Source: Serratia marcescens
Lineage (GTDB): Bacteria > Pseudomonadota > Gammaproteobacteria > Enterobacterales > Enterobacteriaceae
Direction of reading: 5' to 3'
Assembly: GCF_001902635.1 (NCBI RefSeq)
Contig: NZ_MJAO01000025.1
Location: forward strand, 1 to 64,000
DNA length: 64,000 nucleotides
How positions within the stretch are numbered: position 1 is the first letter of the stretch; every line of letters begins with the position of its first letter. Below are positions 35,635 to 43,376 of the stretch, piece by piece. The notes below the pieces were generated by a model. The model was not told the DNA's origin and did no database searches. It saw only the letters and a program-made list of their open reading frames with translations. The position numbers and the translations under genes are program-made.

Positions 35635-36456
35635 TTACAGCGTTTTGAACAGCTCGCGGATCAGGCGCATGAAATCGTCCGCCGCCAGCGCCGCGCAGCT
35701 GAGCGTTTGCTCGTGAGAGAGTGGCGTATCCGACAGCCCTTCGGCGTAGTTGGTCATCGCGGACACCACCAACACCTTGAGGCCGCAGTGACGCGCCGTC
35801 AGGACTTCCGGCACGATCGACATCCCTACCACGTCGCAGCCCAGGGTCTGCATCATGCGGATCTCCGCCGGCGTTTCGAAATTCGGCCCGGTGTAGGCGG
35901 CGAACACCCCTTCCGCCAGCGGGATGCCCGCGCTTTCGGCCACCGCCGCCAGCTGGGCGCGCAGATCGCGATCGTAGGCGTTCGCCAGGCTGAAGAAGCG
36001 CGGCCCGAAGCGATCGTCGTTGGCTCCAACCAGCGGCGATTCCGGCATGAAGTTGATGTGATCGGTAATGGCCACCAGGCTGCCCGGCGCCACCGAGCGG
36101 CGCAGCGAACCGGCGGCGTTGGTCGCCAGCAGGAATTCGCAGCCCAGCAGTTTGAAGGTGCGCACCGCGGTGGTCATCACCTGCATGCCGCGCCCTTCAT
36201 AGAAATGACCGCGCCCTTTCATGCACAATACCGGTACGCCTTCCAGCTTACCGGCGACCAGTTGCCCGGCGTGGCCGGCGACGCCGCTCACCGGAAAGCC
36301 CGGCAGCTCCGCGTAGTCGATGGTGACGGTTTCGGTCATCACCTCCGCCAGGGCGCCGAGCCCGGAGCCGAGAATCAAGGCCGCTTTCGGCTGGAAACCC
36401 GGCAGGCGTGCGCGGACAACATCGGCGCAGAAAAAAGCATCTTCTTGATTAAACAT
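35635..36456 (-). CDS. xapA: Purine nucleoside phosphorylase II (xanthosine phosphorylase)
   Basis: A 273-residue trimeric PNP-type enzyme. The phosphate loop is AALILGSGLGALAEVM near residue 26. VLCMKGRGHFYEGRGMQVMT is near 77 and FLLATNAAGSLRRSVAPGSL near 110. The base-binding region VVGMSIVPEVLTARHCGLKV lies near 190. XapA cleaves xanthosine, inosine and guanosine with phosphate. ATG 36456 (MFNQEDAFF) has GAGAG upstream. It is divergent from the LysR gene and followed by xapB, the xapAB layout of E. coli. Confidence 0.92.
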   Translation of the reverse strand: MFNQEDAFFCADVVRARLPGFQPKAALILGSGLGALAEVMTETVTIDYAELPGFPVSGVAGHAGQLVAGKLEGVPVLCMKGRGHFYEGRGMQVMTTAVRTFKLLGCEFLLATNAAGSLRRSVAPGSLVAITDHINFMPESPLVGANDDRFGPRFFSLANAYDRDLRAQLAAVAESAGIPLAEGVFAAYTGPNFETPAEIRMMQTLGCDVVGMSIVPEVLTARHCGLKVLVVSAMTNYAEGLSDTPLSHEQTLSCAALAADDFMRLIRELFKTL

Positions 36457-36592
36457 CGTATTCTCTCTTTCAGCGGGGGAAAATAATCCCCATAGTAGAG
36501 AGCGAAGCGCGGCCGAGACCAATACATTCTTGGCGGCCGATTTATTCCATTTACCTATAAGTTGAGCTGCGTCACAGGAGGCGACATCCCGG

Positions 36593-37513
36593 ATGAACCA
36601 GCCCCATGCCCTGCCCGATCCCGGCCGGATTAACTTCCGCCTGCTGCACTATTTCCGCGTGGTGGCGGAAGAGATGAACTTCACTCAGGCGGCGCGGCGG
36701 CTGAATATGTCACAGCCGCCGCTCAGCAAGCACATCAAGGAGCTGGAGAGCCAGCTCGGGGTGGTGCTGTTCAAGCGGACTACCCGCGCCATGACGCTGA
36801 CGCCGGCCGGCCGCACGCTGCTGCGCAACGTCGAGCGGCTGCTGGATCAGGCCGACAGCGCGCTGCATCAGGTGCAACAAATGGGGCGCGGCGAAGGCGG
36901 CCACATGGTGGTCGGTATGGTCGGCACCTCGGCTTGGGGCGGCTTGATTGCGGCGCTGCGCCGGTTCAGCGGGCAGGCCGCCGGCGTCACCTGGTCGTTG
37001 AACGAGCTGACGCCCAGCCAACAAATCACCGCGCTGCAAAAGCGGCATATCGACATCGGAGTCTGGCGAGAGGCGCAACAGCAGACGCTGCCGGGGCTGA
37101 CCTGCCAGCTGTTGGCGCGCGAGAGCATCGCCGTGGTGCTGCCGCTCGATCATCCGCTGGCGCAGCAGGAAAGCATTCCGCTGGCGGCGCTGCAGAACGA
37201 CAGCTTCATCGTGCTGCCGCCGCATGAAGCCAGCCTGGGGCTCTATCTGCACAATCTGTGTCTGCAGCAGGGGTTCTTGCCGGACGTCGCCTATCAGGTC
37301 AACGAACCGCAGACCCTGCTGGCACTGGTGGCGGAAGGCTGCGGCATTACGCTGCTGCCGGACAGCTACGGCCGCATTCCGTGGCCCGGCGTGCGGTTTT
37401 GTTCGCTGCAGCAGGCGCCGCCGGCGGATCTGTATGCGGTTTACCGCACCGACAGCGTCACGCCGGTGGTGCAGGCTTTTCTGGCGATGCTGCCCCCCAA
37501 AGACCGGAGGTGA
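36593..37513 (+). CDS. xapR: LysR-family regulator of the xap genes (XapR-like)
   Basis: A 306-residue regulator. The winged helix reads LLHYFRVVAEEMNFTQAARR, then LNMSQPPLSKHIKELESQLG. The effector domain follows with MVVGMVGTSAWGGLIAALRR and VAEGCGITLLPDSYGRIPWP. XapR activates xapAB with xanthosine in E. coli. Here the gene is divergent from xapA with 136 bases between starts, whereas E. coli has xapR downstream of xapB. The identity as XapR rests on this context. Confidence 0.8.
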   Translation: MNQPHALPDPGRINFRLLHYFRVVAEEMNFTQAARRLNMSQPPLSKHIKELESQLGVVLFKRTTRAMTLTPAGRTLLRNVERLLDQADSALHQVQQMGRGEGGHMVVGMVGTSAWGGLIAALRRFSGQAAGVTWSLNELTPSQQITALQKRHIDIGVWREAQQQTLPGLTCQLLARESIAVVLPLDHPLAQQESIPLAALQNDSFIVLPPHEASLGLYLHNLCLQQGFLPDVAYQVNEPQTLLALVAEGCGITLLPDSYGRIPWPGVRFCSLQQAPPADLYAVYRTDSVTPVVQAFLAMLPPKDRR

Positions 37514-37541
37514 ACGATCCTGTAGAGGCTAATCCATGCGG

Positions 37542-38027
37542 CTAGGCTACCCGCCGCATTTCCGACAGGAACAGGCGTTGCTCTTCTCTGCGGCGCCGCA
37601 GCAATCCCGGTAAACGTTGACCGCCGGCATAGGCCCATAGAGGAAATTGTTCGGCCGCCTCTTGATACCGCCCGGCGTTCAGCAGCCGCAATAGCGTTGA
37701 AGGCGATCCGGATTTCAGGTAGCGCAACCCGCTTTTCACCCCGGCCCTACCGGGGCCAACATTGAACAGAAAAGAGACCAAGGCATCGAATTGCCCCTGA
37801 TTCAGGGGGACCTCGACAATCTTATACAGCAACGCTTCACACTCCATCACATCGGCCTGCAACAATGTCAGCGCGGTAAGCTCGCTGATGGTTTGCCCCG
37901 CCCTGACTTCCCCGGTGTGCCCATAGCCGATCGTCCAAATACCACCGCTGTCGCGATAGGACGAAAGCCGCAGGCCCTCATAACTTTTAATTAATGACAA
38001 TCCACGCGCCGACAGAATCTGCCGCAT
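37542..38027 (-). CDS. Phage-type lysozyme (glycoside hydrolase 24)
   Basis: A 161-residue muramidase of the T4/P22 type. The catalytic triad spacing E-8-D-5-T is intact as E17, D26 and T32 in KSYEGLRLSSYRDSGGIWTI, then GYGHTG. The GQFDALVSFLFNVGPG block follows. No signal peptide, holin or spanin gene is near, so it does not sit in a phage lysis cassette. It is divergent from the pore-forming toxin operon with 126 bases between starts. It might help release the toxin or act on competitors; that is speculation. A small hairpin (ATGCGGC/GCCGCAT, 37536-37559) overlaps its 3' end. Confidence 0.88.
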   Translation of the reverse strand: MRQILSARGLSLIKSYEGLRLSSYRDSGGIWTIGYGHTGEVRAGQTISELTALTLLQADVMECEALLYKIVEVPLNQGQFDALVSFLFNVGPGRAGVKSGLRYLKSGSPSTLLRLLNAGRYQEAAEQFPLWAYAGGQRLPGLLRRRREEQRLFLSEMRRVA

Positions 38028-38153
38028 ATCCCCTCCCCTTGCTCATGCAATTAATCTTTTCCCTCAAGACATCGTCAGGGCGCTATTCCCCTGCCGCCGT
38101 TTCAACAATGTAATCCCCACAACGCATCATATTAATCATCAAAAAGGACAGGG

Positions 38154-38390
38154 ATGAAAACCAAAACGGTCTGTTTAGCCGTAACACAACGCGTCATAAA
38201 TAAACTATCGTTCGCCCCCATCAAAAAAGCCGTTTTCCATTTTGAACAGTTCGGTGTTGATTTTGACGGTATTCAATTATCGAAAAACTGCGATAAGTTT
38301 ATTTCACCGAAAGGAAAGCCGCATGGAGGACGTATCACATTAACGACCGCAGTATTATTTAAGCAATCACAAACAAAAGGGATATTATGA
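38154..38390 (+). CDS. Unknown 78-residue protein, first gene of the smh operon
   Basis: A small basic protein starting MKTKTVCLAVTQRVINKLSF and ending TAVLFKQSQTKGIL. No signal peptide or membrane helix is obvious, and I recognise no family. It has AAAGGACAGGG before the ATG. Its TGA overlaps the smhA start (ATGA, 38387-38390), so smhA translation is coupled to it. Composition is AT-richer than the core. It could be an accessory or immunity/chaperone protein for the toxin, or a leader that sets smhA translation. No function can be given. Confidence 0.65.
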   Translation: MKTKTVCLAVTQRVINKLSFAPIKKAVFHFEQFGVDFDGIQLSKNCDKFISPKGKPHGGRITLTTAVLFKQSQTKGIL

Positions 38391-39484
38391 ATAACTTGAC
38401 GAGTATTGATTTAAGCCCGCAAACACTAATGGCAATGCATATTTCCATTTCATCACAGGCATTGCTTAATCAAAGCTATAGTAATTTGTTGCTCAGCCAG
38501 CAATTATTAACGTCACAAAGTATGGACCCTGGCCTGACCGTTAAAATCAAGGCGTACCAAAATCAACTGCGGCAGCAGGCGCAAGTATTCAAACAAAATA
38601 CGGTCGCAGAATTGATCGGGTTATATACCAAAGCGTCAAATTTCGCCGCCCTGGTCAACGCCGTCAATGCGCTGTATTCCACCGAGGATCCTCAGGTGTC
38701 GCAGAAAGGCGCAGAAATGGTGGCTGCGCTTTCCGATGTCGCGCAACACTACCAGGCCGCAGCACAAGCCGTCCACACGCAGTTGCAGGCGAAACGCGAA
38801 ATGCTGGAGCCTTTGATGGGCAATTTCCTTAACGTCATTGACGCCATCGAACAAGGGCTGAACGCCGAGGCGAAACAACAGGCGCAAACCATCGCTGAGC
38901 TCAACGAAGCGATCGCCAAAAATATCCAAAGCATCGCAGATGCGGGTTTCAAAGCGGGTGAAGGGGTTGTGCAGCTTGGACAATCCATCGTCGCCGCCGT
39001 GCCGCTCGGCCCGACGGATAAAAAACCGAAAGAAGCGCCAACCGCGCCTCCGAAGCCGCTTAGCGACCAGGCCAGCTATATGATCTCCGGCATTCAGGCG
39101 ATCTCGGCGGGCGCTTCCGGTGCACAACAGGCCGTTAATGAACTGAAGGCAAACTACGCCAAATTGGCCGTGGCCTATCGGGCTTTGGCAACCGCCAATG
39201 CGCTGCTCTCCGTCGCCAAGTCCGTGCAAGCCCAGGCCCAATTATTTGTCGACACCTATGTTCTCACCGAGCAGCGCATGGCGTTACTGCCGACAGAATG
39301 GGGCAAGGTGGCGGAAGCCTATCTGACGGCTGCGCCCATCATTAACCAAGCCGGCAGCGCAGCGGAAATTAAACAAGCCAAACAAATCATTTCGCTCAAT
39401 GCGGAAAAATGGCAGCTGTTTTCAAAGTCTATTGATAACGCCAAAGCTAACTATGCAGGAAACAACATCCTGCCGGAAGTTTAA
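38387..39484 (+). CDS. smhA: Tripartite alpha-pore-forming toxin subunit A
   Basis: A 365-residue, almost wholly alpha-helical protein of the ClyA/HBL/AhlABC superfamily, rich in Ala and Gln heptads (LLLSQQLLTSQSMDPGLTVK, YQNQLRQQAQVFKQNTVAEL). The head region around residues 190-240 is amphipathic (AGEGVVQLGQSIVAAVPLG, then a Lys/Pro linker). This is as expected of the A subunit, which lines the pore with a hydrophilic face. No signal peptide is present, as usual for the family. The match to SmhA of S. marcescens is from memory of family features and gene order A-B-C. Confidence 0.85.
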   Translation: MNNLTSIDLSPQTLMAMHISISSQALLNQSYSNLLLSQQLLTSQSMDPGLTVKIKAYQNQLRQQAQVFKQNTVAELIGLYTKASNFAALVNAVNALYSTEDPQVSQKGAEMVAALSDVAQHYQAAAQAVHTQLQAKREMLEPLMGNFLNVIDAIEQGLNAEAKQQAQTIAELNEAIAKNIQSIADAGFKAGEGVVQLGQSIVAAVPLGPTDKKPKEAPTAPPKPLSDQASYMISGIQAISAGASGAQQAVNELKANYAKLAVAYRALATANALLSVAKSVQAQAQLFVDTYVLTEQRMALLPTEWGKVAEAYLTAAPIINQAGSAAEIKQAKQIISLNAEKWQLFSKSIDNAKANYAGNNILPEV

Positions 39485-39514
39485 TCCTCTTACACATTAA
39501 TAAGGACAAGCATT

Positions 39515-40591
39515 ATGACAATCCCAACGCTCTACATGAACGACGGCATGAACGCCCAGTCTTCGCAGGCACTGCATATCCAAACCTATTGCAACAGCGT
39601 TCGCCAGCAAATACCGGTTGATTTCGGACGTTTTCCTAACCTGCGGGAAAGCGAGCGCCAAATCAATACCGGCCTGGGAGCGGCAAGGCAGCATGCCGAA
39701 CATTATCTCAAGGACATTCAGCCGTTAATCATTCGAAACGTTACCAATATTCAGGATTATTTTGAAACGCAGAATCTGATTTCCACCGTTATGCCATCCG
39801 GCGCGACCAAAGAGCAATGGCTGAGCGCTCTGGGCATGGTCAGCGATAAGGCCAAAGAGTATCAGGAAGTCTCGGCGAACACGCGCCGGACGATCGGTTC
39901 ACTGAATGACAAACTGATCATCGATTCAAACAATTATCAGCTGATCGTGGTGAATCTGAATAACGTGGTCAATGGTAACAATGGCGTATTGGAACAGCTC
40001 AATCGGGATATCGACGGCATTAACGCCGCCATTGACGGCGCCATTGCCGGTATCGTCGTTGGCGGGCTGTTGGTTATTGGGGGCGCCATCGTAACCGCCA
40101 TCGGCGCCGTGGCCGGATTGGTGACCGCAGGCACCTCAACGCCGGTCGTCATGGGGGGGATCGCTATGATGACCGCGGGCGCTGGCGGGGTGATCGGCGG
40201 CGCGATCGTGCTGGATAAATCGTTGAGTGCACGAGAGAAACTTTACCGTGACCGCAGCCAGCTCAACAGTGAAGTGTTGGTCGCAAGCCAAATCGGTTCC
40301 GGCTACCGGGGCCTGCAGACTCAGGCGCAAAGCGCAGTGACCGCGGCTACGCAGATGAACAACGCCTGGGACTCTCTCACCTCTGAGCTGGAAACCCTCA
40401 ACGCGAACCTGCGCAAGGGGATCATCGATGACAGCTTCCTGCGTCAACTGTTCCTGACCGCCTCGCAGACGTCGGTAACCAAAGTGTTGGACGGAACGAA
40501 AATCATCAAGCAGCAGATGGCCGGCGTGGTCGTACGGGAAGTGCCTGCGAACCAATCTATTGCCGATTTCGTTAAGCGCCTGGCGGCTTAA
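39515..40591 (+). CDS. smhB: Tripartite alpha-pore-forming toxin subunit B (membrane-inserting)
   Basis: A 358-residue helical protein. A strongly hydrophobic hairpin head at about residues 175-235 (GAIAGIVVGGLLVIGGAIVT, AIGAVAGLVTAG, GGIAMMTAGAGGVIGGAIVL) is the region that inserts in the membrane in AhlB-type subunits. Long helices flank it (TIGSLNDKLIIDSNNYQLIV, QLNSEVLVASQIGSGYRGLQ). AAGGACAAGC precedes the ATG, 30 bases after smhA. In related toxins B can form pores alone, and A and C make them lytic. Confidence 0.87.
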   Translation: MTIPTLYMNDGMNAQSSQALHIQTYCNSVRQQIPVDFGRFPNLRESERQINTGLGAARQHAEHYLKDIQPLIIRNVTNIQDYFETQNLISTVMPSGATKEQWLSALGMVSDKAKEYQEVSANTRRTIGSLNDKLIIDSNNYQLIVVNLNNVVNGNNGVLEQLNRDIDGINAAIDGAIAGIVVGGLLVIGGAIVTAIGAVAGLVTAGTSTPVVMGGIAMMTAGAGGVIGGAIVLDKSLSAREKLYRDRSQLNSEVLVASQIGSGYRGLQTQAQSAVTAATQMNNAWDSLTSELETLNANLRKGIIDDSFLRQLFLTASQTSVTKVLDGTKIIKQQMAGVVVREVPANQSIADFVKRLAA

Positions 40592-40643
40592 CGGCTCATA
40601 TCACAGGGGCAAGTCAATCCTTGCCCCTTTTAGGAGATCCCCT

Positions 40644-41447
40644 ATGAACAGTGGAATGCTGACGCAAGTCATCGACAATTTATCCCGCACCGGCGAGGCC
40701 ATTCAAAAATTCCCTGGGCTGCCAGCGAATGCCGTCGCGCTTCAACGCAATATCCAGGGCGCTGTCAATGCGCTATTGCCGGACCTTAAGCACATGCAAC
40801 GCGATGTCACCGCCTGGGGTGTGAAACTGGCGGCCCAATTGGACGAAAAGCTGGCGATGCTGGAAACGCTGTCGATGACAGAATTGAGTGTGTTCATTCG
40901 TCAGAGTAAAGAAGAGATCGCCGGCGTGATGGACCAGGTCGCCAAGGTGAAAACCCGAACGCAAAGCACAGATGCCGCCGTCATTGAAAATAATCTCGCT
41001 TTGCAGCGCATCATTGTCGATCTGCAGGCCACCATTGCCGGGCTGCAATCGAATTTACAAGGCAGCCAGCAGCAGCTTGATGAACTGAACGAGAAAAAAC
41101 TCTACTTTATTGCGCTGGGTATCTTCGGCATACCGGGCCTCATCGCCATGGCGGTGTTGCTCAGCCAGGCGCAAGATAAAGTCCGCAGTTTCGAACGGCA
41201 AATCTCCGAGCAACGCTCGAACATTCGACAACAGCAGAGTTTCGCCACGCAAACCGCGACGTTTTCACAAGATCTGCTCGAACTGAGCAATCAAATTTTG
41301 AAGATAGGCAATGCCATTGAATTTGTGAGCAATGACATCGGTAATGCAGAGAAGAACCTTTCCAGCGCCGAAGCACAGCAGCTCGCGAAGTTGTTCCTTA
41401 CCGCCGCCAAAATGAGCGTCGGCACCTTGTTGACGGACGTTTCTTAA
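40644..41447 (+). CDS. smhC: Tripartite alpha-pore-forming toxin subunit C
   Basis: A 267-residue helical protein, shorter than A and B as in AhlC. A single hydrophobic segment lies at about residues 155-175 (LYFIALGIFGIPGLIAMAVL). Coiled-coil-like helices surround it (LATIAGLQSNLQGSQQQLDE-type sequence, SFERQISEQRSNIRQQQSFA). C is thought to make the first membrane contact in the family. The ATG at 40644 has AGGAG seven bases upstream; upstream in-frame codons overlap smhB in another frame and lack a ribosome site. Confidence 0.85.
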   Translation: MNSGMLTQVIDNLSRTGEAIQKFPGLPANAVALQRNIQGAVNALLPDLKHMQRDVTAWGVKLAAQLDEKLAMLETLSMTELSVFIRQSKEEIAGVMDQVAKVKTRTQSTDAAVIENNLALQRIIVDLQATIAGLQSNLQGSQQQLDELNEKKLYFIALGIFGIPGLIAMAVLLSQAQDKVRSFERQISEQRSNIRQQQSFATQTATFSQDLLELSNQILKIGNAIEFVSNDIGNAEKNLSSAEAQQLAKLFLTAAKMSVGTLLTDVS

Positions 41448-42191
41448 CCGAATGGACATGCGGTGAAGCTCCGCTTTCCTAGCTTGCCGGCAGGCTTACC
41501 GGCGAAGCCGCACCGCCATGTCCTTTTCTGCGTCGCTCCCCATCAGCAGAACACGCATGCCGATGTCCTTTTTAATCACGAATGCTGCTCCATTCAACCC
41601 TATACACCCTGAAGTCAGCATTCCAAAATGCTTCGGCCCGTTCAGTTTCACCAACACACACTGATAAGGAATATCATGGAAAAAGGAGCCTGCTCTTTCG
41701 CTTCTGCGATCTTGCTCGACAAGGCGATGAAACCCGGCCGCATTATTTCTGAGGAAATGCGCAACATCACAAGAACCGCGTTCGGGTGCCTTCGGCACCG
41801 TCATCCACAACGGGCGCCTCACGGCCAGCACGCTACCGGCAAAGGCCAGGCCGGGATGACATTTACTCTTCGCCCTATTTCATCGTCGGATGTTTAACAG
41901 AAGTTCAACATCCAACCCGCAATTAAGAACATCAATTCTTGTTCTAGTACAATAGGCTAAGAGAGACATTATCGGCGTCTTGATTTAATTATTGCGATAT
42001 ATTCTTCCGCACAGGAACCCCACTGTTAAAAAAAGGAGATCGTCATCACGCATAGTGATATTCCCCGTCAGGAAGAAGGTGGCAAGAAGTGTAATTCATT
42101 GTAAATTGGCCTGAAGACAATGAACACCACCCAGAACATCTCACTCTAAAAATCGACCATTATTGTACACTGCGTATTAAAAGGAACACAT
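41448..42191. other. Gap between smhC and the LysR gene
   Basis: Apart from a possible frameshifted small gene at 41676-41859 I see no credible gene. A GC stem (GCCGG/CCGGC near 41484-41504) follows smhC and could contribute to termination. The right half, from about 41880, is AT-rich and should contain the promoter of the LysR gene. Confidence 0.45.
41676..41859 (+). pseudogene. Possible small gene with a one-base frameshift
   Basis: ATAAGGAATATC precedes ATG 41676, and the frame reads MEKGACSFASAILLDKAMKP, then GRIISEEMRNITRTAFG. At the GGG near 41789 the sensible frame seems to shift by one base: the next frame reads FGTVIHNGRLTASTLPAKAR and stops at 41857-41859. Removing one G would give a continuous ~60-residue protein. 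I recognise no family. The alternative is a 73-residue protein ending at 41897, or no gene. Confidence 0.3.
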
Positions 42192-43067
42192 ATGGAATTT
42201 ATGTCAAAACGCGTGAATTATTTTATCGCCGTAGCGCAAGAGGGATCTATTACCAAAGCTGCTGACCGGTTGTGTATTACGCCCTCGCCATTAAGCAAAA
42301 GAATTAAAGAAATGGAGGAGAATCTTAACATCACTCTTTTCGAGCGAACCAATCAAGGGCTTTCCCTGACGAAAGAAGGGCAACATTTATATAGCAATGT
42401 CATCGTCCATTATGAAGAGCTCAACCGCATCAAAGAAAGCCATAAGGAGAAGAACCATATTCAAGTGGGCATTTACGGCCCCGTTCCCACCCACGTCAAC
42501 ACGGTGATTGATTATCTGTTGATGAAAAACCCCGCAATGACCATCAACCTGGTGCGCCTGATGCCGACGGATGGCATAAGCCGTAGCGAACTCAGTCGGC
42601 TTGATTTGCTCTTCAGCATAGAGCCCCTTTCTCTGTCTCCCTTCACCCAACATTTATGCGCCGAAGAACAGCTGCTGCTGCTCCATCAGGTCAGCCAAGC
42701 TCCCGAACACTACCGCGCACTGCCTTGGGTACAAAGCAACTATGTCTCCGAGACACCGATATTCAAACATTATCATGCGCAATTGCAACAGCAGGGATTT
42801 TCCCGTGAAGTGATGAATATCGACAATCTTCAACTGCGGCTTAATCTGATCCGACAAGGTAAAGCCGTTGCGTTTATTCTTGAGTCTATGCGAACCATCA
42901 TCAATTTTGACGAATATGAATGCAACAGCCTATGTCTGCCCAGCGCATATTTAACCCACCACATCTACAGCAATGTGGCGCAATTAAATGACAGCCAACA
43001 AGTAATGGCGCATATGGCAAAAATGGGCTCACAGCAGTGGAGCCACACCACCGCTATGCACGTATAA
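42192..43067 (+). CDS. LysR-family regulator beside the toxin operon
   Basis: A 291-residue regulator. The winged helix reads VNYFIAVAQEGSITKAADRL, then CITPSPLSKRIKEMEENLNI. The effector domain follows from residue 88 (NHIQVGIYGPVPTHVNTVID). It is AT-rich relative to core genes. It is co-oriented with smhABC, 744 bases downstream, and upstream of the convergent lipase gene. It may control either, but its divergent side is the toxin side only through a long gap, so the target is uncertain. Confidence 0.82.
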   Translation: MEFMSKRVNYFIAVAQEGSITKAADRLCITPSPLSKRIKEMEENLNITLFERTNQGLSLTKEGQHLYSNVIVHYEELNRIKESHKEKNHIQVGIYGPVPTHVNTVIDYLLMKNPAMTINLVRLMPTDGISRSELSRLDLLFSIEPLSLSPFTQHLCAEEQLLLLHQVSQAPEHYRALPWVQSNYVSETPIFKHYHAQLQQQGFSREVMNIDNLQLRLNLIRQGKAVAFILESMRTIINFDEYECNSLCLPSAYLTHHIYSNVAQLNDSQQVMAHMAKMGSQQWSHTTAMHV

Positions 43068-43276
43068 ATAAGTAAATTAATATCTCCCTGATTTAACTTT
43101 ATTTGGCTTTTAGATTACTTTCAGGTACTTTGCCTGCGCACAACACCAGTCTTTTCGTCATGATGCTCATCGGTTGTTAACCCCCTCACACCTGCCCTGC
43201 TGAATAGCAAACGATTAGCTCCCCGGTACGGCAGAGAATGCCGGATAACGGACATCGTAAGATAGCCAGAGATCGC

Positions 43277-43314
43277 GAAAAGGCCTGAACCCCGCAATAG
43301 ACGGAATTCAGGCC
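43277..43314 (-). terminator. Rho-independent terminator of the GDSL lipase gene
   Basis: GGCCTGAA (43282-43289) pairs with TTCAGGCC (43307-43314). On the minus strand the stem is followed by TTTTCG. It lies about 60 bases past the lipase stop. The rest of 43068-43376 contains nothing I can support. Confidence 0.6.
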
Positions 43315-43376
43315 GGAAACTCTCGTTTAACTTTCCAATGACGCTTTGCGGGCCTTTTTAGCAGCAGCCGAGAACG

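Noticed and set aside
34846-36486. A 546-codon open frame opposite xapB and xapA
   Set aside because: It spans two well-supported genes and their intergenic stem on the other strand; composition is that of an antisense artefact.
37542-38027. Lysozyme as part of a prophage lysis cassette
   Set aside because: No holin, spanin, terminase or structural phage gene lies nearby; neighbours are xapR and the toxin operon.
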